A stretch of 64,000 bases of DNA from Axinella damicornis (lineage: Eukaryota > Porifera > Demospongiae > Axinellida > Axinellidae): NCBI GenBank assembly GCA_963931865.1, contig OZ007514.1, forward strand, positions 3,643,084 through 3,707,083, written 5' to 3'. Positions 24,287 to 36,700 of this stretch are shown here, one piece after another (the first letter of the stretch is position 1; every line of letters begins with the position of its first letter). A program made the translations under genes and the position numbers. The notes beneath the pieces are model-generated. The model searched no databases. It was not told the origin of the DNA and was given only the letters and a program-made list of their open reading frames with translations.

Positions 24287-25547
24287 GTGATGTCCTCGTT
24301 TCTCACGGTCTGCTTATCAACTAAAGTTCAAAGTTCTAGTTCTGTGCACATGCGCACATGTCAGCTCATATGAGGTAGTCAGTAGAGTGATTCTGAAGGG
24401 GAGGAATTGGCTCAGGGTGTATGCAGGACTCTGACGACAGTAATGAGCACCAGCAGCTGTCCCCTCCCAGGCCGAAGACGTCCAAGAAACTCACAGGGGC
24501 AGCTACTTACAGGACCAAGTTCAGCTCTATTTGAGTATCTCACTATAGAGTTCTTTTTGAAATTGAGAGGTCTGATATCGTGACATAAAATTCCACATTG
24601 CTGTTCTTATTATCGTGGCATTCCTACAATGCTGACGGTCACAGTATTATGTCACAGTATATCGGTACCAAGAGTTGCATTATCGGTTTCGGTCACTATG
24701 CAACTGATAGCCACGTGGCACAGCACATGTACACACCATCGTGTGGAAGTTAGTGGTGGCTGAAAATGCTGAGAATGAACGACAGCAAGCCCTTTCTTCA
24801 ATGGTATCGGATATTGGCTTGATCAGCTCAAACACGGCCTCTTTATGAGCAGGATTTACACATGTAACCAATATCAGAATCAGGATTGGAGGCTTATTTG
24901 GTACCAGTACAACCATACAAAATCCAGAGACTAAGTTCAGCTTTATGTGATGGTACCGTTGTTCCCTTCACTTAGTGACTACTCCCGCTTTCCAGAATGT
25001 GAGGGCCCACCCTAGTGTAACCCACCCATTACAAAATCTTGAGCAGCAAGGCTAGCTTACCTTTTGGGAAACGGTTTGGCTCTCCATTGCCGAGCATAGA
25101 CTTGTGAAGATGCACTAATGTGTCTGATTACGTATCTAGCGCCCACCCTCTGTTCAGCTTCAATCTATGTCCCCAAACAATGGGTGCTTGATACATACTC
25201 TATGGTACAGTAAAGGCCTTGCAGGGCCGGATCACTGTAAAAGATATATGGTGGGCCAGAACTATAAGCACACAAAATGCAGGGTGGTCTTGTGGCATGC
25301 CCCCCCAGGAAAGGTGCTGAGAATAAGGTGCTGTGAGAACACTTCTGGTGGCCTCTGCAACCCGATCAGTTAGAGCAGCGACCTGATGTCAACTCTTTCT
25401 CTTGTACCAAATTTCTTTTTCGGAAACGCAAAGTTTCGGCCAGGGTGAAAGGCTTTCTCGCAACAATCGCCATACTTAGCAAGGCAGCTGACACGTGGGT
25501 ACGACGAGATAGGGATGTCTGGGAACGAATCGTCACAGCTTATAATT

Positions 25548-25581
25548 TAGCCTTGTTCCCAGGCACCTGGGAACAAGGCTA
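25548..25581. mobile_element. Minimal TAG-family palindrome (34 bp)
   Basis: TAGCCTTGTTCCCAGG, then CA, then the exact reverse complement. It is two element ends joined with no interior. No clear target duplication. Confidence 0.6.
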
Positions 25582-26701
25582 GGACCCGATCACGAGTACG
25601 AGTGTTGATCGACTGAGCGCTCAATATAGCCTTGGTGCTCAATGTCATGATCGAGTGGCAGGAAAAAAAAACCCTACGTGGCCTGAGAGTTGAGTGCACC
25701 GGCCCTGCCCTGGAAAAAGAAAAATTGAACTCTTCCGTGTAATATTTGAACTCGTTCCCCTACCAACTTTGCAGGTGGTTGCTCCCGGCAGCAGTGGGGA
25801 GTGGGCAGAGGAGTTCAGTCGGCAGGAACAGAAGCAACGAGCGGACCAGGAGTTCTGGGACAAGCTGGAGAAGGGGTGGGAGGAGATGGCCAAGTGAGGG
25901 GCTGTGTCCTGAAGCTGTTTGTTAGCTAGTAACCTCACACACACTCTCATACACATATGCACACACTCACACACACACACACACACACACTCACGCATAT
26001 ACATACACCACTTATCAACACGATACACACACACATGCATGCACACTCATACACACACACAATACACATGCACATACATGCTTGCACATGCACACACATG
26101 CTTGCGCATGCACATAATAACAAGCACACATATACACACGCAAATTAATTTTCATTCCCTCCCCCCTCCCTCCCTCCCCTCCCCTCCTCCCTCCCTCCCT
26201 CCCTCCCTCCCTCCCTTCCTCCCTTTTGTGTGTGAAACTCGATCTTCATTGAATTTGCAATACACACTGTGATTGGTCTAAATGTTCTACCAAAGCAGTG
26301 CACACATCATGTGTTTTCCATGGACAAAAGAGTGTTGTTAATGAATTCTGTTTCTCAAACCCACACGTTGTCCTCCTTCCCCCCCTGTTGTCCCCCCCAT
26401 CTCCACTCTCACTCTCTTTCCCTACCCTCACTTCCTCTCCCCACCCCCTCACTCTCCCCTCCCACCTCCCCCCCCCCCCCCCCCCCCTTCACGACAACCT
26501 GCTCCCCCCAGATGTCTGGAGCTAGACCCGGGAAACCTTCCTGCCCTAATGGCTCTGGCTGTCAGCTACACCAACGAATTACAGCAAACCAAGGTTGGGC
26601 CAATTGCGTTCCCTTCATGCAGTTTTAGCCATGAGGCAGACGCTCTGAAATGCTAGCCTCGTACCCAGGCCTCACCCAGCGATTGGGAGTGTGACTTACA
26701 G

Positions 26702-27136
26702 CATGGATGATAGAGCACGGGGAACTGGATTGGAAACGCGCGCGCCGCCCTATTCCTAATGTATGGAATGTCGGCACGGCCTTTGATTGAATGCGGGTTT
26801 CGCTGGTTTTTTGTTGTCCCTCTGGTGCCGCACAGGGACTGTTCTGGGGCTTACCTCTTGTACCGTCGGATCGACCTTCAACCAGTGTATGCCCAAAGCG
26901 GTTAGTTTTGTTCCAGAGTCGTAGATAAAAGCATGCTTGGGCTGTCCTTACCAGTCGTTACTCAGGACTGTCAGGAGTGAAAGTTGCCGCTTTGGGCATA
27001 CACCATTGAAGACCGATCGAACGATACGCAAGGTAAACGGTTTCCGTGTGGCACCAGAGGGGCAAACTTGAGCGAAACCCGCATTCAATCCCATAAACGC
27101 GCGTTTCCAATCCAGTTCCGTGCTCTATTATCCATG
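26702..27136. mobile_element. 435-bp foldback of a second family, in PEX5 copy C only
   Basis: Ends CATGGATGATAGAGCACGG / CCGTGCTCTATTATCCATG, with arms extending through most of the element (for example GTATGCCCAAAGCGG and its complement). Target duplication CTTACAG (26695-26701, 27137-27143). Copies A (about 4880) and B (about 11990) both read GTGACTTACAGTGTAACC, the empty site. Confidence 0.9.
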
Positions 27137-28011
27137 CTTACAGTGTAAACCAGAATGGGGTGAACAACGATTGTTTTCGACCTCTGATTCATAGTAATGT
27201 CAAGCTGGTACATGTACTCAGAAATACGGAATACTGTGCACCGCCATGTAGTGTTGCACTACTGATAGTCACAGCACACACCGATACATGTACGATCCTG
27301 CAGTATTGAAATGTCGTGCAGCGCATACATCACAATGTATGGCATTCAGATTTAATATCTGTGCATTCCACTTCTAGCATGTCAATGTATTGACGTGGTA
27401 TCGATCGATGTAGCTAAATGTACTGTACTCTGTTATTATGTCAAAACAGTTGTGACGAAAGTTTGTTCGTCCGTTCATAATGCCTCTCTCTTTGATGCCA
27501 TGGTTTCACCTCCGCACGCAGGCTCTAGGAGCATTGCGGGACTGGCTGAGGTGTAACCCAAAGTGAGCCCGTACACTCCTCACACAACAGGCACTCTCAG
27601 TCTCACACACTCTCTCTCTCACATCCACACACGCACACACAATGCAGATACTCCTTGGTGGTACCGGATGAAGGGGCACAGAGGCCATCTAAACCCCTCA
27701 CCACCTCCTTCATGACCAAGTATGGAACATTTGTATTTAACATTAGGTAACCATTAACTTCCCCCTCCCCACCCTCCCTTACCCCCTCCCTCCTCCCTCC
27801 CCCCCTTCCTCCTCCCCCTCCCCACCCTCCCTCACCCCCCTCCCTCCCCCCTCCCTCCCCCCCTCTCTCCTCCCCCTCCCCACCCTCCCTCCCTCCTCCC
27901 CCTCCCCTCTCCCTTGCCCCACACACACACTCAGTGAGGAACACATGGAAGTGAGGGACTTGTATCTGAGAGCAGCTCAAATGTCTCCAGAACAGGTGGA
28001 TGCTGATGTGC

Positions 28012-28013
<2 letters not shown>

Positions 28014-28105
<92 letters not shown>
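28014..28105. repeat. Long TG microsatellite
   Basis: (TG)n directly after the exon ending at 28013 in PEX5 copy C. Confidence 0.9.
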
Positions 28106-28106
<1 letters not shown>

Positions 28107-28685
28107 TGTGTGTGGGTGTGTGTTGTGAGTGTGTGTGGGTGTGTATAGTGCATTACCAAACTATATAACTGTTGTGCAGGTTGGTTTGGGTGTGCTGTTC
28201 AACCTGTCAGGCGAGTACAACAAGGCAGTGGACTGCTTTCGTGCTGCACTGGATGTCAGACCAGAGGTCAGGTGCACTTACACAGTGGTGGTCTTGTGAT
28301 CATCATGTGTATGATGGTCATGTGTTCCTCTCCGCAGGATGCAATGCTCTGGAACAAGCTAGGAGCCACATTGGCTAATGGCAATAGGAGTGAAGAGGTA
28401 ACTATTCTGTCTTTTATTGGTAATAATTATTACGATTCTGTTGTAGGCCTTGACACATGCTAGCAGAAGAGGCATTCTGAGTCCTGACATACACACACAT
28501 GCATGTACACCCACCCACACACACACACTCACACTCACACCCACACACACAGGCAATACATGCCTACCGCAAGGCTCTGGAGTACCTTCCAGGGTTCACA
28601 CGCTCTCGCTACAACCTAGGGATCAGCTGCATCAACCTGAAAGCATACAAGTGGGTGATCATCAATCTCACAAACATGGTGTATA

Positions 28686-28814
28686 GGATCTACTACATTG
28701 GCACGGAGGTTATGCGATTTATCCTCCGTGGGAAAGTTTGGCCGAGGCAGAGCCAAGGCTAAACTTTACCAAGGAGGATAAACCACATAACCTCTGAGTC
28801 GATGCATTAGATCC
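28686..28814. repeat. Foldback repeat in PEX5 copy C intron
   Basis: Orthologous position and sequence to 6457-6585, with minor changes. Confidence 0.75.
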
Positions 28815-29012
28815 AGCTTCTACCACAGACATAACCTCCAAGTCAAGTTAGTACTTAGTAGATGGCTCTCCGATTCTCAGCACAGAGTAGTTCAATGTCA
28901 TCGTGGAGGATAACCGATTTATCCTCTGCGGTAACTCAAATGATCGCCCACACACTACTATGGTAGAATGACTTTCTCTTTCTCTTCCTTTCTCTCAATC
29001 ACCCCCTCTGAC

Positions 29013-29017
<5 letters not shown>

Positions 29018-29098
<81 letters not shown>
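29018..29098. repeat. Long CA microsatellite
   Basis: (CA)n just before the last exon of PEX5 copy C. Shorter at 6797-6835 (copy A) and 13842-13866 (copy B). Confidence 0.9.
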
Positions 29099-29102
<4 letters not shown>

Positions 29103-29479
29103 ATGCATACAGAGAGGCCACGGAGCACTTCCTAACAGCACTACACCTCCAGAAACAAGCAAAAGGGCTACAGGGAAGCGTTTCCCAAATGTCCGAAAGT
29201 ATCTGGCCAACCCTCAGACTGGCAGTGACATTTCTGGGGAGGAGCGACCTGCTGGGTTGAATAGAGCAGCGGGACTTGGATTTCCTCCTCAGAGAGTTTG
29301 CAGTGGAATGAGTGTGTGTGTTGTGCTATTGTTGAGATGAATATTTCAACTATGAGTTCAGAATTGCAACCATGCAAAGGATTGAGATGTGGCTCCTGCT
29401 CAGTTGGGACATGGAGGATCTGCATGGGGACGAGGGGGAAGAAAGGAAAAACATAAACAAATAATAATGACAAAATAGA

Positions 29480-30660
29480 TCTATAGCTATCTATGTATAC
29501 AACAAGAGGAAAAAGAGCCTTCTATCCTCCATGGAAATCAGATGAATAATTATTATGTTGTTTAATAGTTGTAATTAGGTAGAATTGAAGTCACGTTTTC
29601 TAGTTTAGTTTTAAGAAATTACCCGGTAATCTCAAAAGGGTTGGTTACATGTAGTAAAAGCTCATTTAGTTTTACTAATAACCACCTTTTGGGGGTTGAT
29701 TTAATTATTAGTTTATAGTTAATTAATAGGCTGAAACAGTACGTCCTCATTATTTTTAGTTCGATTTTTAATTACTAAGATACTAATAGTAGTTAACAGT
29801 AACTATAAAACAACATTATCAGACACCCAGAACTCCTATGCTAGCTATAAACAGCTACAGGAAAAACTAGCAGCTTTCAAAGGGTACTGGAGAATAAAAT
29901 GTACACAAAAAAAAACAGTAAGGAAGCTATGAAAACTCTTGGATTTGAACAAAAGCAGTAAGGAAGTTATGAAAACTCAAGCCTAAAAAAAGAATAAAGG
30001 GAAAAAAGAAAAAAGGGGAAAAAAAGGAAGAAGAAGAAGAAAAAAAACAACCTAGCAACACACCCACCCCTCCGTGACAGGTCAGACACCGAAGTGTAAG
30101 CCTCAGAAGCGCTGGATAGGCGTGTCTGGAATCACAGGAGGGCAACCTGCTTTCCACCAGACACCTTTAGCTTCGGTGGTCAGATGGGAACCGGCGTACT
30201 CCGGCTGCTAGGCGGGGAAGTCAGGAACCGGTATGTACGGAGGGGCCCGACCTCGTACTCGGTTATTGGGGAGGCAATGTTCAGACCCCAGTCTGCAAGC
30301 GAACACGCCATCCCGACTTCCCGCCAAAACTAGATACAAATTCAGTATATAAACCACAGCCAGCTGTTTCCGGTTGCGCATGCGCGTGCCACCTGCACCT
30401 GACTTTCACTTCCCGCCAAAATATTTTCAAACCTCAGCCGCTTGAAACTACCTACTAGCTACACGGCTAGCTGGGCTCTATCTAACTCAGGCGAGCGCTC
30501 AGCAATTCGATGATAGTTGTAGGAAGCAGTGACCTCATAGCTACAAACACCAAATATCGTCGAATTGCCCTGTGACATGTTACTTCAGCTGCCAGAGAGT
30601 TGGCTGAACCAATCAGATTTCAGAACGTTGTCACATGACAACAGTAACGTGTACGTCCTG
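29480..30660. repeat. Dispersed repeat with tRNA-like segment, copy 2
   Basis: Downstream flank of PEX5 copy C, colinear with 7220-8350, so duplicated together with the gene. Confidence 0.65.
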
Positions 30661-30756
30661 CACTGAAACATTGCAGTCACGCCCATTAATCGTCGATCGC
30701 GCAAGTACAGTGTAGGCACTCTGCACGATGCTTTTTGTTCCTGCTTGCATTCCGTC

Positions 30757-31225
30757 TCAGAACCTACAGCAAACAGTTGCTTCCATGGACAGGAAAGGAC
30801 CGTTCTCAGCAGGTGGAAATATCAGATGGAATTCACTGCTTGAATGAGGTATGCAATTTCTGTGTGACCATATACATCGTTTTCTCGTAACCAGTGTTCT
30901 CACTAGGCCTTTTCTGAAGGGCACTGTGCCCTTTGGGCTTCTAATGTGGCCCTTTGCAGTGGATGACTTCTAGCAACCACTTGAAGTACTTGGCAGGTAC
31001 TGTGAGGCTTCACATGGTTTCTGAATGCTACAGTATGAATCTCATTATGCACCACTTGTAAACAAATTTCTGGGAGAACACTGTCCCTAATGGATTGGGG
31101 ATGAGGCTACATACGCGCAGATGAAAAATCTACCAGACTGTACCCTCTCACGAGGAAAAGTGTCTGGTGACTATTGAGCAATTTCATAACTGAAGGTAGT
31201 GTCATCGGATTTTGGGGGGTTGGGA
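30757..31225. repeat. Dispersed repeat (AACCTACAGCAAACAGTTGC family), copy 2
   Basis: In the PEX5 copy C downstream flank, colinear with 8637-9130. Confidence 0.75.
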
Positions 31226-31514
31226 AAAATCAAGGGTACTGAAGTTCAACTGTCTGTGGAACCACTCTGGCTTGAACTCTTCTATGGATGATGGTTGGTC
31301 TTTTGGCCAGCTATACCTTCATGCCAGTGCCTAGTAAATATGGAACAGCCCCGCCCATTTCTAAGTCACTAGTTTACTGCAATACAAAGACCAGTTGTTT
31401 CAGAATGTAGACCACATTGTGGCCCCAAAAGTGGGCATGACCACAAGCCTGTGGGGACCATGGTGGCTCATGTACTGCTGGGCGTACCTTACTATTGAAG
31501 GGCCAGGGTGTAAC

Positions 31515-31562
31515 TAGCCTTGTTCCCAGGCCGCGTGGGAACGAGGCCTGGGAATGAGGCTA
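31515..31562. mobile_element. Short TAG-family foldback element
   Basis: 48 bp with TAGCCTTGTTCCCAGGCC / GGCCTGGGAATGAGGCTA-like ends, flanked by GGGTGTAAC / GGGAGTAAC (one mismatch). Confidence 0.75.
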
Positions 31563-31942
31563 GGGAGTAACAGGATCACCAGCCGGTGGTTGCACAATCA
31601 CAGGCAGGTTTCAGATCGGTCTAGCCGCTAGCCCCTCTCTGCCCGACTGGTCACATGCACGCGCGGTGAAGCCAGGCAGAGAGGGACTAGCCGCTAGACT
31701 GGTTTCGGATGCTCACAGACTGTAATGTTCCGTAAGTCGACACTGAAACCTCTCCACATTGGGACAATGTAAATTCAGGTGTTTAGTCCTTTGTACAGTT
31801 GTCCTCTTCTCTGAGGTTCAAATGTAATAGAACTAGGTACCGTAGTCGCGCGTTATTAGGTACATGTGCCTATAACTCCACTGGAAGGAAATATGATGAT
31901 AGTATCGAATGACATTCCTCGAATGGGAAGTGTGCTTCTATT

Positions 31943-32142
31943 NNNNNNNNNNNNNNNNNNNNNNNNNNNNNNNNNNNNNNNNNNNNNNNNNNNNNNNNNN
32001 NNNNNNNNNNNNNNNNNNNNNNNNNNNNNNNNNNNNNNNNNNNNNNNNNNNNNNNNNNNNNNNNNNNNNNNNNNNNNNNNNNNNNNNNNNNNNNNNNNNN
32101 NNNNNNNNNNNNNNNNNNNNNNNNNNNNNNNNNNNNNNNNNN
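31943..32142. other. Assembly gap, 200 N
   Basis: Exactly 200 N, so the true length is unknown. It cuts an inverted-repeat element that begins near 31839. Confidence 0.99.
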
Positions 32143-33388
32143 TTGCCCTTGCTTTTTTTCGCTGAGCAAGCTGCTTGAACTCTGAACAGCGAGCTATCAA
32201 TAAGTACTGATATCTCAGCTATTTCCACATCTGATCTCTAGTTTGGACTGTACACACACGAAGTTAAGTACCTGGCCAAATATAGGTGAGACTGGCAATT
32301 TTTGCACAATAAGGTTCCTGTTGAACACATGAGCACAAACTGAGCTACAGAGAACTTTATGGCTGGTAAAGAAATACATACTAGTACAACAGATGCAAAA
32401 CAATTATTATGCTGTGTTGAATCGTTATTAACAAACTTCCCACGGCATGAACACATCCTACTATAGCCCTACCCCCATGCCCACTACACGTTATAGTTAT
32501 ACCTAACCATTTAGTATCCCCAGTGCTACATTGCATAGGTCCTGTCTTATAGTTTTTTGCTGTGTGTGTCTTACCCCGATCCTTGGGGGTATCCCTCATG
32601 TTGATGCATGCAGGATTCCTGTCCATGCAAGACTACGTACTATTTATATTTGAGATGTAGCTATGGGTAAATTTTGTCCAGCAACTTGCCCTCAGATCAA
32701 AAACAATCGCTGCAACTTTCTTTGAAAGTCCCGAAATGAGATGTGCGGGTGTCTTTCAAGTAAATGGTAGCTCAGAACAGGACTATAGCAAAGACACCTT
32801 CCAGGCTTTGAGCATCTATACCCAATTCAGCATTCCAGCCGGCCATTACTTCTCGACGTCAAGAGCTTAGAAAAATTCCCCATCAATGGCCATCAGCACA
32901 GAGTACTACTACCCAGAATTGACAGCTGAGTTAGCCTGCATGCCATGCCATATATGTATCAAGTCTGTTGCTGGCATCTTGTGTCTTGCACTTCGCAGAC
33001 TCACTTCAGAATTGACAGTACGTGCATGGTAAATGCTGACAATATTATTGTCACATCAACAACGGTATCAGTCTGGATCGGCAGAGCTTTAACATCCTGT
33101 CGCCTAGGCAACACATTGGAATGTTACTCCTACAGTCAAGACTCCAACTCTTACTCAAAGCCATAGTAAGATGCAACATGCAATTATTACCACAAGTACA
33201 ACGGAAGTCATATGAGGAGGGGACTATATACACGTATCTGCTAGTATTGTACACACTGATCTATATAGTACAGGTGTAAGAAGGAATAAAACAACAGTAC
33301 ACAACTTGTATCGCCTGTATCTGTGCTGTTCAACATGTTAAGAAATTTGAAGAATCACAAGGACAGATAGACAAAAGAGCAGCAGCTC

Positions 33389-33718
33389 CTACACTATAGG
33401 TGGGTGTCTGAGCCGACTTATTGTATCTAGCAGTCGTAAAGCTGGGCCAAGTTTCATGCTAAATTTGTCGATCAAATGCTGTTCTCCAAGTAAAAACAAT
33501 GAGTGTCCATCTATCTCGCTTTCCTGAAACGCTTCTGCATGGTCCCCAAAGCCGCGCAGTCTCAGGAACTCGGCCACTTCTTCCGAGTCCCACTCCCGTG
33601 GCTTGCAAGTGAAGGTGCCCAACTCTGTCCGATGGCCAACATATCTCTTGTGTGCTGACCGCCGCGACCGACGAGGGATGAAGTCTGAGGTATCTGTGTT
33701 GTGTGTGTGTGTGTGTGA

Positions 33719-33752
<34 letters not shown>

Positions 33753-36700
33753 TGGACACTCAGTATGTGTGGCATAGGGTGTATAACAAGTTCAGGTTTC
33801 AGCACATGCATTCTTACTAGTGGTCATCTATGTCTATGCAGAAAGAGGAGTAAAGACTTTGATAGCTACATGTATCAGTGTATCAGGAAGAACAGCAACA
33901 ACATCAGCTATAACTTGCATCGTCAGTGACTGGAGACGAAGGGAAGGACTGGGTCATACCGAAATGTTTACGTCTTCAGGGGAAACGGAAACACTATGAC
34001 ATAAACTTATGCTATGCTAAAAGCTTTAGTTATAAACTTAAGCAGAACGGAAAAAAATTGGGGAACAAGGTAGGGACTCGTGAGAGACGATAAGCCTCGT
34101 TCCCAGACCGTCCGTGTAGGAGAACAGCCAGGCAACTTATGCGAGTTCAAACTGTTACTTCCGCTGCCAGAGAGTTGGCAGAACCAATCAGATTTCAGAA
34201 CGTTGTCACATGACAACAGTCAACCGAATAGGGTCATGCTGAAACGTTGCAGTCAGTGTTCTCGCTAGGCCTCTACCTGTACCGAAGGGCACTGTGCTCT
34301 TTGGGCACAGTGCCCTTCAGGCTTCTAATGTGCCCTTTGTGGTCTGGTCTAAAAGCACATTGTGCCCTTTGCCAGCCTCTGCATGTTGATTACTTTTAGC
34401 AGCCACTTGAAATACACGGTTACAGCTGGTATGAATCGCATTATGTGCCCTTCTTGAACAAATTTGTGGCGAGAACATAGCCTCATTCCCAGTCCCACGC
34501 CCAGCTTTTCGTCGCTGCTTAGTACGGTAAAGCGGGGAGGGCCTGGTACATTTCCTCACGTGAGTGACGTCAAGGGTAGAAAGGGGTAGAAAGACCGGAA
34601 GTTTAACGTGGGCGTAGTGGGTCTCAGAACAGCAAGAAGAGCGAAGGTACCAGGTAACACACCACACGTATCTAGCTAGCGGGGGGCGACTGTCATACTC
34701 ACCGAGCGTTGAACGTGTAGATGGCTGAATAACACGCAAAAAATAGCGTCTTCGTTCTGAAAATTTTGCGGTTTTTCAATTACGTCATGCTCACGTGAGG
34801 AAATGTACCAGGCCCTCCCCGCTTTACCGTACTAAGCAGCGACGAAAAGCTGGGCGTGGGACTGGGTACGAGGCTAGCGAGAACACTAGCTGCAGTCACA
34901 CCCACTATAGCCAATCATGCAAGTGTAGGCACTCTGCAGGATGCGATGGATGGATGCTTTCTGTTCGTTCGTCTTCTGCTTGCGTTCCGTCGCAGAACCT
35001 ACAGCAAACAGTTGCTTCCACGAGCAGGAAAGACCGTTCTCAGCAGGTGGAAATATCAGAGCATCATATGGAATTCACTGCTTGAATGAGGTATGCAATT
35101 TCTGTGACCATATACATCATTTCTCCATAACCATTGTTCTCGCTAGGCCTTTTCTGAAGGGCACTGTGTGCCCTTTGGGCTTCTAATGTGCCCTTTGTGG
35201 ACTAAAAAGCAAATTGTGCCCTTTGCCAGCCCTTTGCAGTGGATGACGTTTAGCAACCACTTGAAGTACTTGGCAGGTGAGGCTTCACATGGTTTCAATG
35301 CTACATGTATGAATCTCATTATGAACCACTCCTAAACAAATTTCTGGGGAGAACACTGTCCCTAATGGCTTGGGGAGAGGCTGCACAGGATGAAAAATCT
35401 ACCAGACCCTCTCACGAGGAAAAGTGTCTGGTGACTATTGAGCGATTTCATAGTTGTGCTGAATCAGCAGTATCGATATTGAACAAGCTAATCAAATAGT
35501 GCCATGTCATGCAATCAATGACTTGTTCAAAATTGATACTGCTGACTCAGCACAACCAAGAAATCACTCAATACATGTAGCACTTTCCTCCTGAGAGGGT
35601 GAAAGGGTAGGGTCGGCTGGACACAAGAAACTCAGAGGAGGCTGGACACATTTTCTGTGCACATGATTATGCAATGCACATAACCGGCGTTCCTAACCTC
35701 GCCAGCCTCGTTCCTAAGTCAATACGGCCTGAGACCGAGGGTAAACGTAAAGTGCCAACGAGAAGTGAAGCTACAGTTGGGGAGTTTGAAAGGTAAGAGT
35801 GCATTGCAGGTTGGGAAGGCTTCCAGTTGGAGTACCGGGAGTGTGGCTTCTCCGCCATCCCTCGCAAGCCAATCTTTCAAGAGGCCATACATCCTAAGTG
35901 ACCCAGGGGGTGAACGGGGTTGACAGCATATTTGGAATGTACTCTACTGGAGCTTTCGAGCCATGTCAAGTCTGTTGAGATACTCGTAAAGACTACTGAG
36001 AACACAGTTCGGTATAGCAAAACCTCCGTATAAATTCACCTAGGCACGTAGGTCATACGACCGTGTTCAAGAAACTAATCCACAGCAGATGGTACCGTAG
36101 TCTCTCGAAAATACGCCCATGGGCGATGAATTTAGAATATGCTCAAAGAGGGGGATGGGCGTATTTTCGAGGACCCCTCACCCGAAAATAGGCCCACCTT
36201 GACTCGAAAGTAGGCCCACCCAAGTACATGTGCAAATATACGAGTGCCATACTGCAACAGTCATTCTAGCAAGTCTTAACTACTACTACTCCCGGAGTTT
36301 CTTGGTGAAATCTCTTCGTGTGAGTAGCTACAGGAACAGCAAACAAGACAGCAGGAGTGCTTGAATGACGTAGAGTGCGCAGACTATCTTCGGGACTTGC
36401 CAATTGCTGCTGCTTCCGAGAAATCCGTACTGGACCGTAGTGCACTTCTAGCTATAGTGCTATGCTAGGCGATTGCACACGCGAAGACACAAACATGCAA
36501 TGCACAGCGCGTTCACGGTCTTATGTCATGCACTCAGTATACAGCTGATTACGCAATGGCAAGCAACATAATGAACTTCATTGCAAATAGTACCACTATA
36601 GCCAGCCTTCATTTCTTAGCCCAACCTCTTTGACAAGTACTTCTTCAGGAGCCTTCATTTCTTAGTCCAACCTCTTTGACAAGTACTTCTTCAGGAGCCT

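Larger units (their letters stand above)
22511..25774. other. No gene seen; upstream homology of PEX5 copy C
   Basis: From about 23270 the sequence resembles intron parts of copy A (about 760-1200 and 2610-2835), interrupted by the foldback at 23692-24286. The exons between those parts are missing. Confidence 0.6.
25775..29311 (+). pseudogene. PEX5: PEX5 copy C: exon-deleted duplicate with premature stop
   Basis: Exons: 25775-25893, 26512-26593, 27522-27562, 27648-27719, 27935-28013, 28180-28266, 28338-28397, 28553-28650 and 29113-29311. Compared with A it lacks the WAEEF/WAAEF and FMDF exons and three consecutive exons ([28 protein letters not shown]). Intron sequence jumps from a CA-rich tract to the CCCT tract that follows those exons in A. 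The remaining exons are still phase-compatible: the AA left by exon 25775-25893 joins the A of exon 26512 to give K. In the last exon an AGA codon of A is TGA at 29258-29260, which removes the final 17 residues. Intron-like homology to A reaches back to about 23270. It could encode a shortened TPR protein if spliced, so calling it a pseudogene is likely but not certain. Confidence 0.82.
31226..33388. other. No gene seen
   Basis: Holds a short foldback, the gap and sequence without recognisable exons. The SAND/SAM gene's 3' UTR should lie just below 33389. Confidence 0.55.

Noticed and set aside
31856..32228. Open frames spanning the N run
   Set aside because: They exist only because N codons are not read as stops.
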